From contig NC_077245.1 of NCBI RefSeq assembly GCF_947179165.1, positions 13,548,740-13,612,739 of the forward strand: 64,000 nt of DNA, given 5' to 3'. Positions 36,100 through 47,891 of this stretch are shown piece after piece. The notes under the pieces are model-generated. The model saw nothing but the letters and a program-made list of their open reading frames with translations, made no database searches and was not told the origin of the DNA. The first letter of the stretch is position 1. Each line of letters starts with the position of its first letter. A program made the translations under genes and the position numbers. The DNA comes from Solanum dulcamara (taxonomy: Eukaryota; Streptophyta; Magnoliopsida; Solanales; Solanaceae).

Positions 36100-36560
36100 C
36101 TCAAATTTACCTGGTATAGCATAGCATAATTAATGGTCACCCTTAGCCTGTGAACCACTACAACCACCACCTTGAGTACTCCATGAAGCACCTCAAACAA
36201 CTAAAACTGGTGTATTGCAGACAACTTGTGATCCTAGCTGAATAGAAGAAGAATCACATATTTTCCCCTTATTCAAACTCACTATAACACAATAACCCAA
36301 GTAAACTACTCCCAACTCATCATAGGAGGACCGATAGGTCTATGAGTAAGAACAGACCTCTATCACTTCTTAGCCATTCCCGCAATTATAAAGAGAAATA
36401 AGACATTCACTGTGCCTTCAAGATACCCGATTTTGAACAACCTGTCCTGACACTTGGTCAAAAAGATATAAGCCTTCTCAACAGTGATAACCTCAAACTT
36501 GGGAGACAATACCCTGACGAATCTCTCCAAATCTCTTTTGCTCCTAAGTAAACATAGCAA
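36100..36560 (-). pseudogene. Reduced gag remnant of element C
   Basis: Minus strand RFVRVLSPKFEVITVEKAYI at 36560-36480 resembles the front of a chromovirus capsid region, and FIIAGMAKK resembles a later capsid block; the frame then stops. Beyond it only a short Gly-rich stretch resembling the end of gag precedes the protease. The space between PBS and protease (about 0.9 kb) is too small for a normal gag. Confidence 0.55.
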
Positions 36561-36968
36561 TGCTAGAAGACATAGGTGGAACCACAGATCTCAAAGGAAT
36601 CCAAAGTGGGCTAATTAGATATCTAAAATTTGAAATCTAACCGTCAAAGTCTAACCGACCATTTTCCATACTTTTTTTTTGTTGCTCCACATCTTCATAC
36701 TCATAATCAGGCTCGAATGGGCATCACTAAATCATCCTTAAGCAAGAGCCGCTATTTCGAACCCGACAGTTACTTTTAATGCGGAAGGAATAGATTAGAG
36801 GTATACAACACTTAATATGAATAATTCGCACGAAAGGAATCAAAGGAAAGAGTTTCTTCTATTAAGTATCTTGTAGCCTCTCGAAGATAAGTACGGACGT
36901 CTACGTACCGATCCGCAAGACTATACTAGACACCCTGCTCTTTAACTTATAAGACCGGTGAACCTAGT

Positions 36969-36980
36969 GCTCTGATACCA
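36969..36980 (-). promoter_or_regulatory. Primer binding site (tRNA-iMet type), element C
   Basis: Minus strand TGGTATCAGAGC, 2 bp from the 5' LTR boundary at 36983. Confidence 0.9.
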
Positions 36981-36982
36981 AT

Positions 36983-39188
36983 TGTCACGACCCAAAAACT
37001 GAGGTCATAATGACACACATCTCAAAACCCAATCTGATGTGTAACCCTAAAAATAAAACTCATACAAGACTCCCAAAGGGGAAAGTGATGCCACGATTTA
37101 AATAAAAAGAAAAAAAAATAAAGAAATTATCCCAAAACCTGGTGTCATAAGTATAAAGAGCATCTAATACAAGGTTCGAATCTGAAGATACAACATAAGT
37201 CTCTGAATGATACAAAAGACTGAAAAATAAAGATAGACTAGTGACGATCCGAATTCTAGGACCTCACCACTAATCTGAGAATACACAATCCGCTAGAATA
37301 TTAACTGCCACGTGGGGTACCCCGACTAGTATCTGCATCAAAAAGGGACACAGAAGTAGGGGTGAGTACAATTCACATGTACTCAGTAGGTTTTAGCTGA
37401 CTGAGTATAAGGAATTAATCAAACCTATGAAATAAACTAAGGAACGCTTCCACCTGCATACAGAAAAGTCCCACTTCGGCATCGGTGCTGCCAGTTTATA
37501 TATATATTGGCGCGAGTAAAGTAAACCCATAATAACAGCTCATAATCACAATTAATCAGATAATTCAAGCAGCACAGATATCAATGCAATGCAATGCAAT
37601 ATGATGATGCAATGATGTGGTGGTACGGTGGAATCAAGACTATCGCACAGCCTGTCGTATACACCTGCCGAGCTGTGCTACCAAGCAGGACCCATGGGGG
37701 TCTCGCAGACCATATACCTCAATCACAATATCTCATTATCCTTGCCACCTCCTCGTGGTCAAGGGATCACAATGCATCCACTACCCTGCCGGAAAACTGC
37801 CTCGGTCAGGGACTCAAGATACAAAGGTTAGGATCACAATGCATCCACTACCCTGCCGGAAAACTGCCTCGGTCAGGGACTCAAGATACAAAGGTTGGGA
37901 TCAAAATGTATCCACTACCCTGCCGGAAAACTGCCTCGGTCAGGGACTCAAGATACAAAGGTTGGGATCACAATGCATCCACTACCCTGCCGGAAAACTG
38001 CCTCGGTCAGGGACTCAAGATACAAAGGTTTAAAGGTGTTTCATTTTCTTTCTCAAAAAGAATTTCCATATTTCTCAACTTCCCATGTTTCATGATATGA
38101 TGAATGAGGATGAATGCATCAAAACACATATGCATGGAAGTAATAATCAACTCACATGTGGTATAAGGTTCAAAGTTCTCAAAACTTAACCTACACATGC
38201 TATTCACCCTCAATAAATAGTAACGGGGAGAACACACTTTCATTTAAATATTCACCCCTTTCTCAACAATATTTCAATACTCAAGTATGCTTAAAACCCC
38301 CAACTCAATCTCTCAGGCGGCATCACAAGTCAAATAATATACTCAAGCCTCTCTCTTAGGCAAATCATAATTCACATGCTCTCAAAGCAAATAAGATAAC
38401 AAATAAGGCCCCCACACGGGCTATGTAATACAAATAAACCCCGTCACGGCAACACATTAATAAATAAGCCTCCACACGGACATCACAATATATATAACAT
38501 TCTCAACTCATACTACAACCCCATCCCAAAGTCTATAACATATGAATGACTAATTACCCCATCTCAATCTCAAAGAAAGATAGCCAAACCTACCTCAATT
38601 GCCGAAGCCGCACTCGAATACCTCCACCGGACAAGCAACTCTCGAATTCAGCGCCCGGAATGACAACCCACTATCAACAATGAAACATACACGTCACAAG
38701 GAGTCCAATGACACCCATATTGATAGGTTTCGGAACCGGGGGTAAAATGGTCCAAAAATTAACTATTTTCGAAAAGGGTCAAATCTGGAAATTTATTGAA
38801 CAATCCCATTCTATTGGTAATAAGGAACTCATGGTTGAAAAACCCATAAAAATAGAGCTCAAAACGAGTTGGAAATCACAATTTTCCTTAAATTCGGATT
38901 AGGGAAGAAACAAAGATTTTTGGGGTTTGAAACTAAAATTTAAGAGTTAAAATCGTCAAAAACTTAATGAAAAAGGAAGGTTTTAGGTCAAAAATCACTT
39001 ACCCAACACTTTGCCTCAAAAATCTCTTCTCAAATCACCTCAAGGAGTTCAAGAACTCAAACAAATGATGAAAAATATTGAAATGGGAAGAAAGGGGCAT
39101 TTTCTGCCCAAAAAGTTACTGTTCACGCGTGTTACTGTTCACGCGTGTTTTGTACAAATTTTCGAAAATCACCCTCAAGGTCATTACA
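36983..39188 (-). repeat. 5' LTR of element C
   Basis: 2206 bp, almost identical to 30413-32618 (three substitutions seen). Includes the 67-bp tandem array at 37764-38031. Confidence 0.95.
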
Positions 39189-40910
39189 CATACTTTGCCA
39201 GGGTATGAACGAATCAACCAATCATGGATCCAATTTAACCAAGTCCTATAATGTCAAGACAAATATCTCGGGGAAGCATCCGACTTTAACGGTTCAATCC
39301 CCCCTATGTTTGGCGACGTAGTTATTGGGTTCGAGTATGGACTATACTCTTGCCCAATTCGGTGCTCGATACTCCTCCCAAGACTCAATGCTCATAAAAC
39401 TCCATCCAATCAACTCAATCAAATCATATCGACAAGTCTCATTACAACCTTGTCAACTCATCAACTCTATCACGATCAAATCTCCTCCAATCATACTATC
39501 CGATCAATCTCAATCATATCTTTCAAAAGAAAATCAAATGCACGTTTATAGCAACATATAGGCATAACCAATCATTTCCTCCATCCATTTGAGAAATCTT
39601 TGAGACTCATCAAAACTTCAAGACCTTAAATCGATACTTTATAATAGGCAACACTTTTAAGAAGATAGCATCTTTTATCATAATCTACATAATTAAGAAG
39701 ATCAAAAAAAATATTTAACAACTCATCTTCATCAACTCATTCTCACTAAAGGCCCATTTTAAGAATTTCTTAGCTCAACAACATCAACACATATAGAATC
39801 AAATAAATAGGGGACAAAGCTCATACAAACATAAACCATACCAAGAAACTCCATTTTCATGAACATCTAACCTCAAAGCAAGAGTAGGTCACATGGGTGG
39901 ACTCAACCCAAGTTTTGGATAGCCTTACATACCTTAGTGAAGACTTGAAGAAAACCTTGGTGTTGGGTCTTCAATGGAGAACTCGAATCTTGAAGCTCTT
40001 GGAACTTTTCTTGTTTGAAATGGAGAAGAAGAAGAAGAAGAGAGAGAGAAAGAGAGAGAGAGAGATTTCTAGGGCTTTTAGAGAGAGAGTGAGGGATTGA
40101 AAAATGATCCCAAAATGTGCTAAGGCTGATACATATATAATTTGGGACAATTCCCAAATTGCCCGTTCTCAAAAGTTCTAAAAAAATATGCTAAAACACT
40201 CCTGGCGCGATAGTGGCGCATCGCGCCATTGCAGCGCCAGGCCGATTACGCCTAAAACCTGCACACCTCGTAGTGGCGCATCGCGCCAGAGACCAAACTA
40301 CTGAGGTATGTTTCTGCCGCGATAGTAGTGCGTCGCGCCCTTATAGCACCAAGGCCAAAGTTTCTAAGTTCTGCAAAATTTAGCCTGAAAAACCCTGCAC
40401 AACTTTTAGTGGTGCGTCGCGCCAAAGACCAAACTACTGAGGCATGTTTCTGGCATGATAGTGGCGCGTTGCGCCCTTATAGCGCCAAGGCCATTTCCCA
40501 GCAGTTGCAACCCAGGCCAAAAATGAAATTCCTGCCGTGCTAGTTCGTCTTAGGATCGCAATATCTTTTGACTCCAAACTATAAAATGTACATTCTTGGT
40601 GGCATTGGAAAGAATACTCGACGACCTTTAATTCAATAGGTCGTGGGCCACCCATATTGTCGTCTTTCAAAAGATAGGGTCGTTAGAAGTCGACCCCTTA
40701 TACGAATTCATCCTAAAATTTAGCCACGACGGATCTTTTGGACTTAGATCGGTCCTAGGGGTCCTTTGTGACCCCACATCACCTCCAACACTCTTCAATT
40801 ACTCGGGGACTCATCTTAACTCAAGCACATACTTTAAAATAATTGAGTTTGATTCTACACGAATATAAGAAGGGTCCGAATCTTAAGAAATTTTTTTTAG
40901 GGGTGTTATA
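39189..40910 (-). repeat. 5' LTR of element B, LTR 5' portion (after element C)
   Basis: Resumes with CATAC and matches 22892-24599. A purine microsatellite is longer here (40024-40070) than in the other LTR. Ends GGTGTTATA, with the terminal CA mutated to TA, then GAACT. Confidence 0.9.
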
Positions 40911-40915
40911 GAACT

Positions 40916-41982
40916 TCACTAAGAATGTAAAAGAATGGAATAGCAAAACGTTTGGAAACATTTTTCATTAAAAAAATATCTTGCTTGCAAGAATCGAAGG
41001 AATTCAAAAATCACCAAAATACATTACCAGTTCTTTTCTCATTAACCTGGAAATAGAACTTGTTGAAGAATTAAATGAGATTTTAGAATTAGAGAAAGAA
41101 TTTTAGAGACTAAAATCTAGAATCCAATGGCTTCCAGAAGGAGACGCCAATACAAAATTCTTCCACATTACTACAATGCAAAGAATAAGGAAAAACAAAA
41201 TTTTTAGTCTAAAAGATGATGTGGAAAATTGGTATTTTGAACAAAACGATATAAAATAGATAATTAACTTTTTCTACGACAACGTATACACCACTAGCCA
41301 AAAGAAGTCTTCTATAAATGAAAATTATATGACCTATTGTGCTAATATAGAGATCGAGGAGCATGATAGGCTGAAATTGAAACCTAGCGAAAAGGAAATA
41401 AAAGATGATATCAACTCCTTCAAACCTCTAAAAGCACCAGGGTCGGATGGTCTACATCCATTCTTCTACCAAAAATATTGAAATGATACAAAGAACTGTC
41501 TAATCAATTTTTGTAAGGAGACTTTTAGGATAAAGAGAATGTCTGATGATATGAATACAACTTACATATGCCTCATACCAAAATGCCAAAACGCGGAAGC
41601 TATAAAACAATTTAGACTTATCAGTCTATGTAATACCGTTATAAAGTCTTTATAAAAATTACTGTCAATAGAATTAAATCTTTCCTTTCGAAACTTATAC
41701 ATCCTACTCAAGCTAGTTTCATAAAATGAAGAAGAACCTTTGATAACGCTATAGTAGTTCACGAAGTCGTAAATCACTTTAGGACTTTAAAGGGGAAAAA
41801 GCAAAAATGATGATTAAAATAGATCTAGAGAAAGAGTTTGATAAAATATAGTGGTCTTTTGTTCAATTCTCCCTAAAAATGAATATCCACTTCAAAAATA
41901 TCTATCCTTGTTAATGGTTCAAAAACGGATTTCTTCAAACCATCTAGAGGGATAAAACAAAGCGATCCGCTTTCTCCTTACA
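40916..41982 (+). pseudogene. LINE ORF2 linker and reverse transcriptase, N-terminal part
   Basis: Continues the LINE after the GAACT duplication. WLPEGDANTKFFH, then LKAPGSDGLHPFFYQKY (about 41426-41480), the start of the L1 RT, and an FRLISLCNTV block. Multiple stops. It is cut at 41982 within the conserved DPLSPY motif by a solo LTR. Confidence 0.85.
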
Positions 41983-44243
41983 TGTCACGATCCAAGCTTA
42001 GAACTTAGACGCGACAAGATGAATTTGACACCCGGAGGTACCTCACTCAAATCTCTTAGCATTTATTTAGCTTTTTATAGGTAATGACATTAAATAATAG
42101 CGGAGATAAAAGGGGAAACGGGACTTAGGAAAACACCATAGAATAAGATTCAATATGAACCTCAAATCATCATCCATTTGTCCAACAATACCTCTACACC
42201 TTTAGACTTGACGGAGGCTAAGACATGTCCCTAAATCACCCTCAATCAAAATAGAAATTAGTACCATGAAATATATTCAAAAGTCTTTACATATATAAGC
42301 TAGACAAGAAAGGAATATTATTTCTGAAATATGGGAACTCACCAAATCGGTAGCCTCAACTAGCCATGTGGAGGTGAATGTGAAGCAATCCCGGTCCCTA
42401 CATGGTGATATCATGTAGGCAAAAGAGTATGTGTTAGTACTTTGAATGTACTAAGTATATAGGCATGCAATTCAATGGAAAACGTCAAAGCATTGTAAGA
42501 TAAAATACATAAGTATATGCATAAATAAGAAATCGACATGAATAACATTAAAACATTCATTTTGTGGGAACATGACCATAACCGACATTTAAGACCATGC
42601 AAGCTATTACATGAAATCCAACATAACTCCCTATGTTGGTACGGGGAGACTACGTGCCCGGTAGAGCTCCGTCAAACTTCATTTATTTTTTTAATATTTA
42701 GGGCTATTTGTGGATCCACTAGCCTAAGCTTACAAGGGCTCCTATGTTGGCGCATAGTTAATGAGACAAGGGTTGCTACTAAGATTTTCTTACCGAATCC
42801 TACCTCAATACCCCATTTGGTTCTAAGTCAATTCCACAGAATAGTTTAATAATACATAAGAACATAATCATTTACATAGATTTAAATCATCAAAGCATCA
42901 TTAGGTAGAATAGCTCATTAAAATTCTTCTATGATTTACACAAGTGAGAATTGGCCTTTCACAAGTGGAATACATCATTTCATAATCACTTCATCATTCT
43001 TTCATTCATAAGACTATTTTCAATCATAGACATTTGATTTCATAAACATTCATTTTTGAATCAAAGCTTTCAATTCAAACTTCATTAAAATATAGTAAAA
43101 CTAGGTGGTTTCTATTCAATTCAACTTTTAAATCGTTAACATCAATGATAGCATGCATGAGAATAATAGAATATATCAATTAAGACATCTTTAAAACAAC
43201 CTACCAATACACTTTAAAACTCCTTTCATGCTTTCATATAAGAATCCTTGGTAATTCAACTTTTTTATGAAATTTAGAGTCAATATAAACTAAGATGGAT
43301 AAATAAACTTCAAATATTCAAGAATCTATACATTTGAAATCATAATGTGCAAACTCATAAAATTCACCATTTGAAATGAGCTATTAGATTTAGAAAAATA
43401 CTTGGGCTCCATGAGTGGAAGAACACATGAATGAGACCAACATACCTTGGAGAATAAATCTCTAACGTAGCTTTGGAAATGGAGACTTGAAGACCTTGGG
43501 AATGAAACCCTAGCTTGGAAGATAAAACCCTTCAGAAAAATCTTGAGAGAAAAGAATTTTGTGTGTTTGAGTCTAAGTGTAAGGATGAGGGATTTGGGAT
43601 AGCTTAGGTCCTTAGATAGGGTCAATTCAGTCCCTAAAATGACCATACTTTGATGTTAAAATGTGGAAAAGGACTAAAATGCCCCTTTAAAAATTGGCCA
43701 AAACTGACCCCACGACTCCTCCTTACAAATTGTAGAAGGGTCGACGAGTCGTAGGAATGACTCATCTTGCAGGGTCTGAGAAGACCCTAAGAATTGACCC
43801 TCAGGACTTCCCCTACGACTCGGTTTATTTCTACGAATCATAGATTCTTCTACGAATCGTAGAAGGGATTCGTCCTACAGGACCTGAGGAATACCCTGAG
43901 GATTGACCCTCAAAAGTTTCTCTACGAAATGAGTTGTAGACTTGACGATGAGCCGTAGACTCAAGTCGTCCTGCAAGGTTTGGAAAACCTACAAATCAAT
44001 GTCTTTAAAGTTTCTTGACGAGTTGTTTTTATGACTTATCTAAACTTCTACGAGTCGTAACTTGACTCGCAGACTCACTTTTTCCCTTAGGCAAAATTTC
44101 CAACCTCATCATCAAACCTACGAGTCACTCCTACGTCTCATAGGAGCTTCTACAACTCGTAGACTGAGTCGTAGAATTTAATTTTTCAGTCCATTTTCCA
44201 GAATTTTCCTTCGTTTTGACTCTTCAACTTATGGGGTCTTACA
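41983..44243 (-). mobile_element. Solo LTR (element D) in LINE RT
   Basis: TGTCACGATCC to GTCTTACA, flanked by a perfect target duplication TTACA (41978-41982 and 44244-44248). No internal domain, PBS or PPT. Part of it (for example CTACATGGTGATATCATGTA near 42400) is homologous to the element A LTR in inverted orientation, so it is a related family. It has repeated inverted CTACGA...TCGTAG motifs (about 43730-44170) and an AAG|GTATGTTGG donor-like site on the minus strand (43438-43449). Confidence 0.9.
43730..44175. repeat. ACGAGTCGTAG-type inverted repeat cluster in solo LTR D
   Basis: Many copies of ACGA(G/A)TCGTAG and its complement (for example near 43742, 43800, 43838, 43855, 44050, 44155) in the U3-equivalent part of the LTR. 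This is a family-specific palindromic block. Confidence 0.65.
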
Positions 44244-44248
44244 TTACA

Positions 44249-45385
44249 TCTTTATTATTTATATGAAAATGTTATCTAGACGCATCTATCAAGAAGTAGA
44301 CTGTTGTAGATGGGATTCCATAAAGATTTTCAATAAGGGACCCTTAATTTCTCACATGTTCTTTGCCGATAACCTTATCTTACTAGCAAATGCCTAGGAA
44401 AAAAGTTGTAACTTTATAATAGATGTGCTAAACAGTTTTTGTGCAATATCTAGACAATTAATAAATTTTAGCAAATTCAAAATAACTTTATCCAAAAACA
44501 CTCCGACAGATGTTAGAGAAGAAATCAATAATTGCCTTGGTATGGAACACTCTAATGAATTTGGAAAATACTTGGAATTTCCAATGATCAATTCAAGACT
44601 ATCAAAACATAATTTCCAATTCATTATCAATAGATTGAACACTAGGCTAAAGGGGTGGAAGACCAACTTTTTCACAATTGCGGAAAGAACCACCCTAATA
44701 AAATTAATCCTTGTAGCTATCCCAAATCATATCATACATCTTTATCATCTACCCAAAACAACGTTGTCAAAGATTGACTCAATTCAAAGAAATTTCTCGT
44801 GGGGAAGTATGGAAGAAAAAAATGCCACATAGCAAACAAAAATATTGTTATCAAGCCAAAAAAAACAAGGGGGGTATTGGGTTATATAAGGTGCTATGGA
44901 AAAATGCTTCTTTCAACATGACATTTCCTGGAGATTTAAAAAAGATCATTACTCACTTTGGGCACAACTTTTGCAAAACAAGTATGGAAACAAAAAAAGG
45001 AATAATCAAAGGGCTACAAGCCACTTAAGAGGATCCCGTATATGGAAAAATATTATTAGAGGCTAAGAAACTCTGTAACGAGGGCATTAAGTGGGAAATT
45101 GGGAATGGAAAAAAATAAACACATGAAAAGACAATTAGATAAACCAAGGAAAACCTCTAAGAAATATGATTTATGACCCTCTAATGAAGCATGACTATGA
45201 TTTAACTATTGTCGATATCCTTAATAATGGTTAAATCAAAACTGAATCTTTCTCCTTTGAGCTCCCAACAGAAATTAACAAACAAATTCATAGCACATAC
45301 ATCAAGCAAATTAGTATAGGAAAAGATAGTTATAGATGGAATACTATAGGACACAATGTCTTCTCTACAAAGGCGGCTTACGATC
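44249..45385 (+). pseudogene. LINE reverse transcriptase, catalytic box onward
   Basis: Resumes the RT. The catalytic FADD box reads FADN (44362-44373), the second Asp codon being AAC, which should abolish polymerase activity. Downstream are LRT thumb-like segments (KYLEFPMINSR, RLKGWKT, RTTLIKLILVAIPNHI). One long open piece runs 44425-44832. Cut at 45385 within the zf-RVT region by a second solo LTR. Confidence 0.85.
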
Positions 45386-47619
45386 TGTCACGACCCGAGT
45401 CTACACCCTAGCCGAGACATGGTACTTAGAACCACAAGTGGTTTTAAGCTAACCCTTGGCATAATACATCAAAGCATATCATAAAACAACTATGCGAAAG
45501 TTAAAACATATGCATAAAAGGACTTATTAGAAAGATAACATATCCATTAAGACTAAAAACTAATTTCTGAAAAAAAGCCTCTAACATTTGAACTAAAAGA
45601 AATAAGTTTGTCGGAACAGGACCCCGACTACCATTGCTTAGTAAAATAACTAACTAAAACTACTTCATAAAGTCCCCGAATAAGGAAGACTTACCAACTG
45701 CTGACTAGAAACTGATGCAACCTCACTAGCCATGAGTGAACGAGTGTAAGAATCTAAATCATAAAAGAATGCAGCGCAGAGAAAGTATGCGTCAGTACGT
45801 GGAGTATAGTGAGTGTGTAAGGGAATACTATCATAATCATTTAAATAACATATGGAGAAACATTGAAATAGGATTTCTAAAATCATAATCATAATAAAGG
45901 AACTGAAATAAATAGTTGGAGTCTATGCATAAAAAATATTTTAAAAGGACATTCTTTCAAAAACTTATATATCAAGGTGAGTCAAAATCAGTAGCCTTGC
46001 ATAGTCTTCTTCATAATAGAGCATACTTAAAATGAACCATATAAGGTTAAGAACATATAGTAAAAAGATGCATAAATTGGGGAGTTTTTTTATAACCGAC
46101 ATACACTATGTAAGCTCATGATGTCCAACAGCTAACCCAGTTTGACGGGCTACCCTATACCTTACCAGGATATAAGACCATATCATATCTAGGTGGATCC
46201 ACTAGTGTATGCCTCTCATGGCCATATGGAGTTGTCCGACAAAGCGATATACTCAAGTGCTACGGCGACACATAGTTATGGGACTTAGGAATTGCTACTA
46301 AAGGTCCATGGACACTAATGGAAACCTTCATCCCTAAAGTCCACTCGGTGCTAAATAGTCTTTCCAAAATAACATAAATACATATTAATGCTCATAAGTA
46401 TAAAAACTGTCCATATATCTGAATCATATGTGAGACTAAACTCAAAAATCATATCTTAAATCATAAGTGAGACTAAGCTCAAAAATCATATCTTGAATCA
46501 TAAGTGTTGTGAGGCAGTGCTCAAATATCTCTTTTATAAACATATCCTTACTTTGCATAGGACTTTAAACATGAGAAAACTTACTTGAATGATTTCATTT
46601 CCTGTAAATACTCAAAAGTAGATTTCATAACTTCATAAATCATCTTGACACATGCTTAGGGAATCATAATCATATAATAAAACATATAGTTCATTGTAAT
46701 TCAGTGAGATGCATAAAAAATCTTTCATAAAAATTCTAACTTTACATAAAAATCATAGCATGAAGAAGATTGGGTAAATCCCTAAATTTAAATATAATTC
46801 ATCATATAACCAAAATGCTTTAGGCATGAGAGTGGAAAGAAAACTCTCATTGAAGCCTTACATACCTGAGAGAACGAAGCTTGAAAGAAGAACTTGCTTG
46901 GAAACCTTGAAACCCTAGCTTTTGCTTTTCTTGTGGTAGTTTATGAGTTGAGGGAGTGGAGAGCGTAGAAATTTAGGAGTGAATGAGAGGTTTTAATGAT
47001 GAAAATGGATTTCCTACACGTTTAGGCTATTTAGATAACTCCCCAAAGGTTTTTACAACAAAAATACCCTCAAAAAAATGAAAATAGATAAAATTCGGCC
47101 GTCTGAAGGCGTTTGGGTGATAGACCGTCACTCAGGACATCAAAAAGGGCCCCAAAAGGGGCCTTTCTGCCTAAGTGTGACGGCCAAGTCTGACAGGCCG
47201 TCACATTTTTGACGAGCTGTCACTTTTCCCATCGGACATTGACAGCCTGCAGCATCTTTGATAAAATGGTCATAACTTTTTACTTCGAACTTGAATTGAT
47301 GCAAACTTAGTAGAGTTGGAAAGAAGACTCAAAGAACTTTAATTTTATAGGTCATGGGACACCTAATTCTTTATATTCTAGGATATATAGTCATTAGAAG
47401 TTGACCCTTATATAAACTTATGCGAAAACTTAGTCGGTAGGAAAGCTTGCACTTGACTTGGTATTTGCGGTTTCTTATGACCATAAATCACATCTAGTAC
47501 ACTTCAAATACATAGTAATGAGCCTTAAAATACCTATAAAACTTAGAAATATTTAGGTTTGGGCCTATACACATACGGAGGAAGGTTTGAATCTTTCCTT
47601 AAAAGTTGCGGGCATTACA
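45386..47619 (-). mobile_element. Solo LTR (element E) in LINE zf-RVT region
   Basis: TGTCACGACCC to GGCATTACA, with target duplication CGATC (45381-45385) and TGATC (47620-47624), one mismatch. No internal domain. The U3 portion (about 47260-47480) shares the GGTCATAACTTTTTAC to GAAGTTGACCC block with element B. GGCCGTC/GACGGCC inverted motifs lie at 47098-47215. Donor-like CAG|GTATGTAAGG on the minus strand at 46857-46869. Confidence 0.88.
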
Positions 47620-47624
47620 TGATC

Positions 47625-47727
47625 TAATCTCAAAACAAAGCAATTATAAATTCAAGAAGGAGGATTTTACTTGGTTATGGAAGATAAACACTTTAAATAA
47701 GATAAAATACTTCTTGTGGTTAGTTTG
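47625..47727 (+). pseudogene. LINE zf-RVT fragment between two solo LTRs
   Basis: About 100 bp of LINE coding (FTWLWKINTLNKIKYFLWLV) remains between the solo LTRs ending at 47619 and starting at 47728. It joins the piece starting TKAAYDL before the first LTR with CLNRIPT after the second. Confidence 0.8.
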
Positions 47728-47860
47728 TGTCATGACCCAACCCCGTAGGCCATGACTAGTGCCCGAACTAGACACTCGTGTACACACATGTTGTCTATAA
47801 TCAATCCGCAACTAAACATGATATGGAACTTATATGGATGTAATGGTGTCTCGAAGCTAT

Positions 47861-47891
<31 letters not shown>

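Larger units (their letters stand above)
30413..39188 (-). mobile_element. Young full-length Ty3/gypsy chromovirus (element C) inside element B's 5' LTR
   Basis: Minus-strand element with a perfect target duplication CATAC (30408-30412 and 39189-39193). LTRs are 2206 bp each, 30413-32618 and 36983-39188, and I see only three substitutions between them (30439/37009, 30443/37013, 32264/38834). The internal part has PBS, a much reduced gag, protease, RT, RNase H, integrase, chromodomain and PPT. Despite its youth it has two CAG-to-TAG stops in pol, a changed protease Asp and almost no gag. Yet it inserted recently, so its proteins probably came from another copy or the damage came very fast. Confidence 0.95.
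22149..40910 (-). mobile_element. Full-length Ty3/gypsy chromovirus LTR retrotransposon (element B), host of element C
   Basis: Minus-strand element in the LINE, target duplication GAACT (22144-22148 and 40911-40915). Its 3' LTR is 22149-24599; its 5' LTR starts at 29670 and is itself split by element C at 30412/39189, resuming to 40910. The last bases are TA instead of the expected CA. Between the LTRs lie PBS, a full-length gag, protease, RT, RNase H, integrase, chromodomain and PPT. It has at least eight stops, one frameshift near 26085, a lost gag start codon and an RNase H active-site change. LTRs differ by about 40 bases in the first 740 compared, so it is much older than elements A and C. 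Confidence 0.93.
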
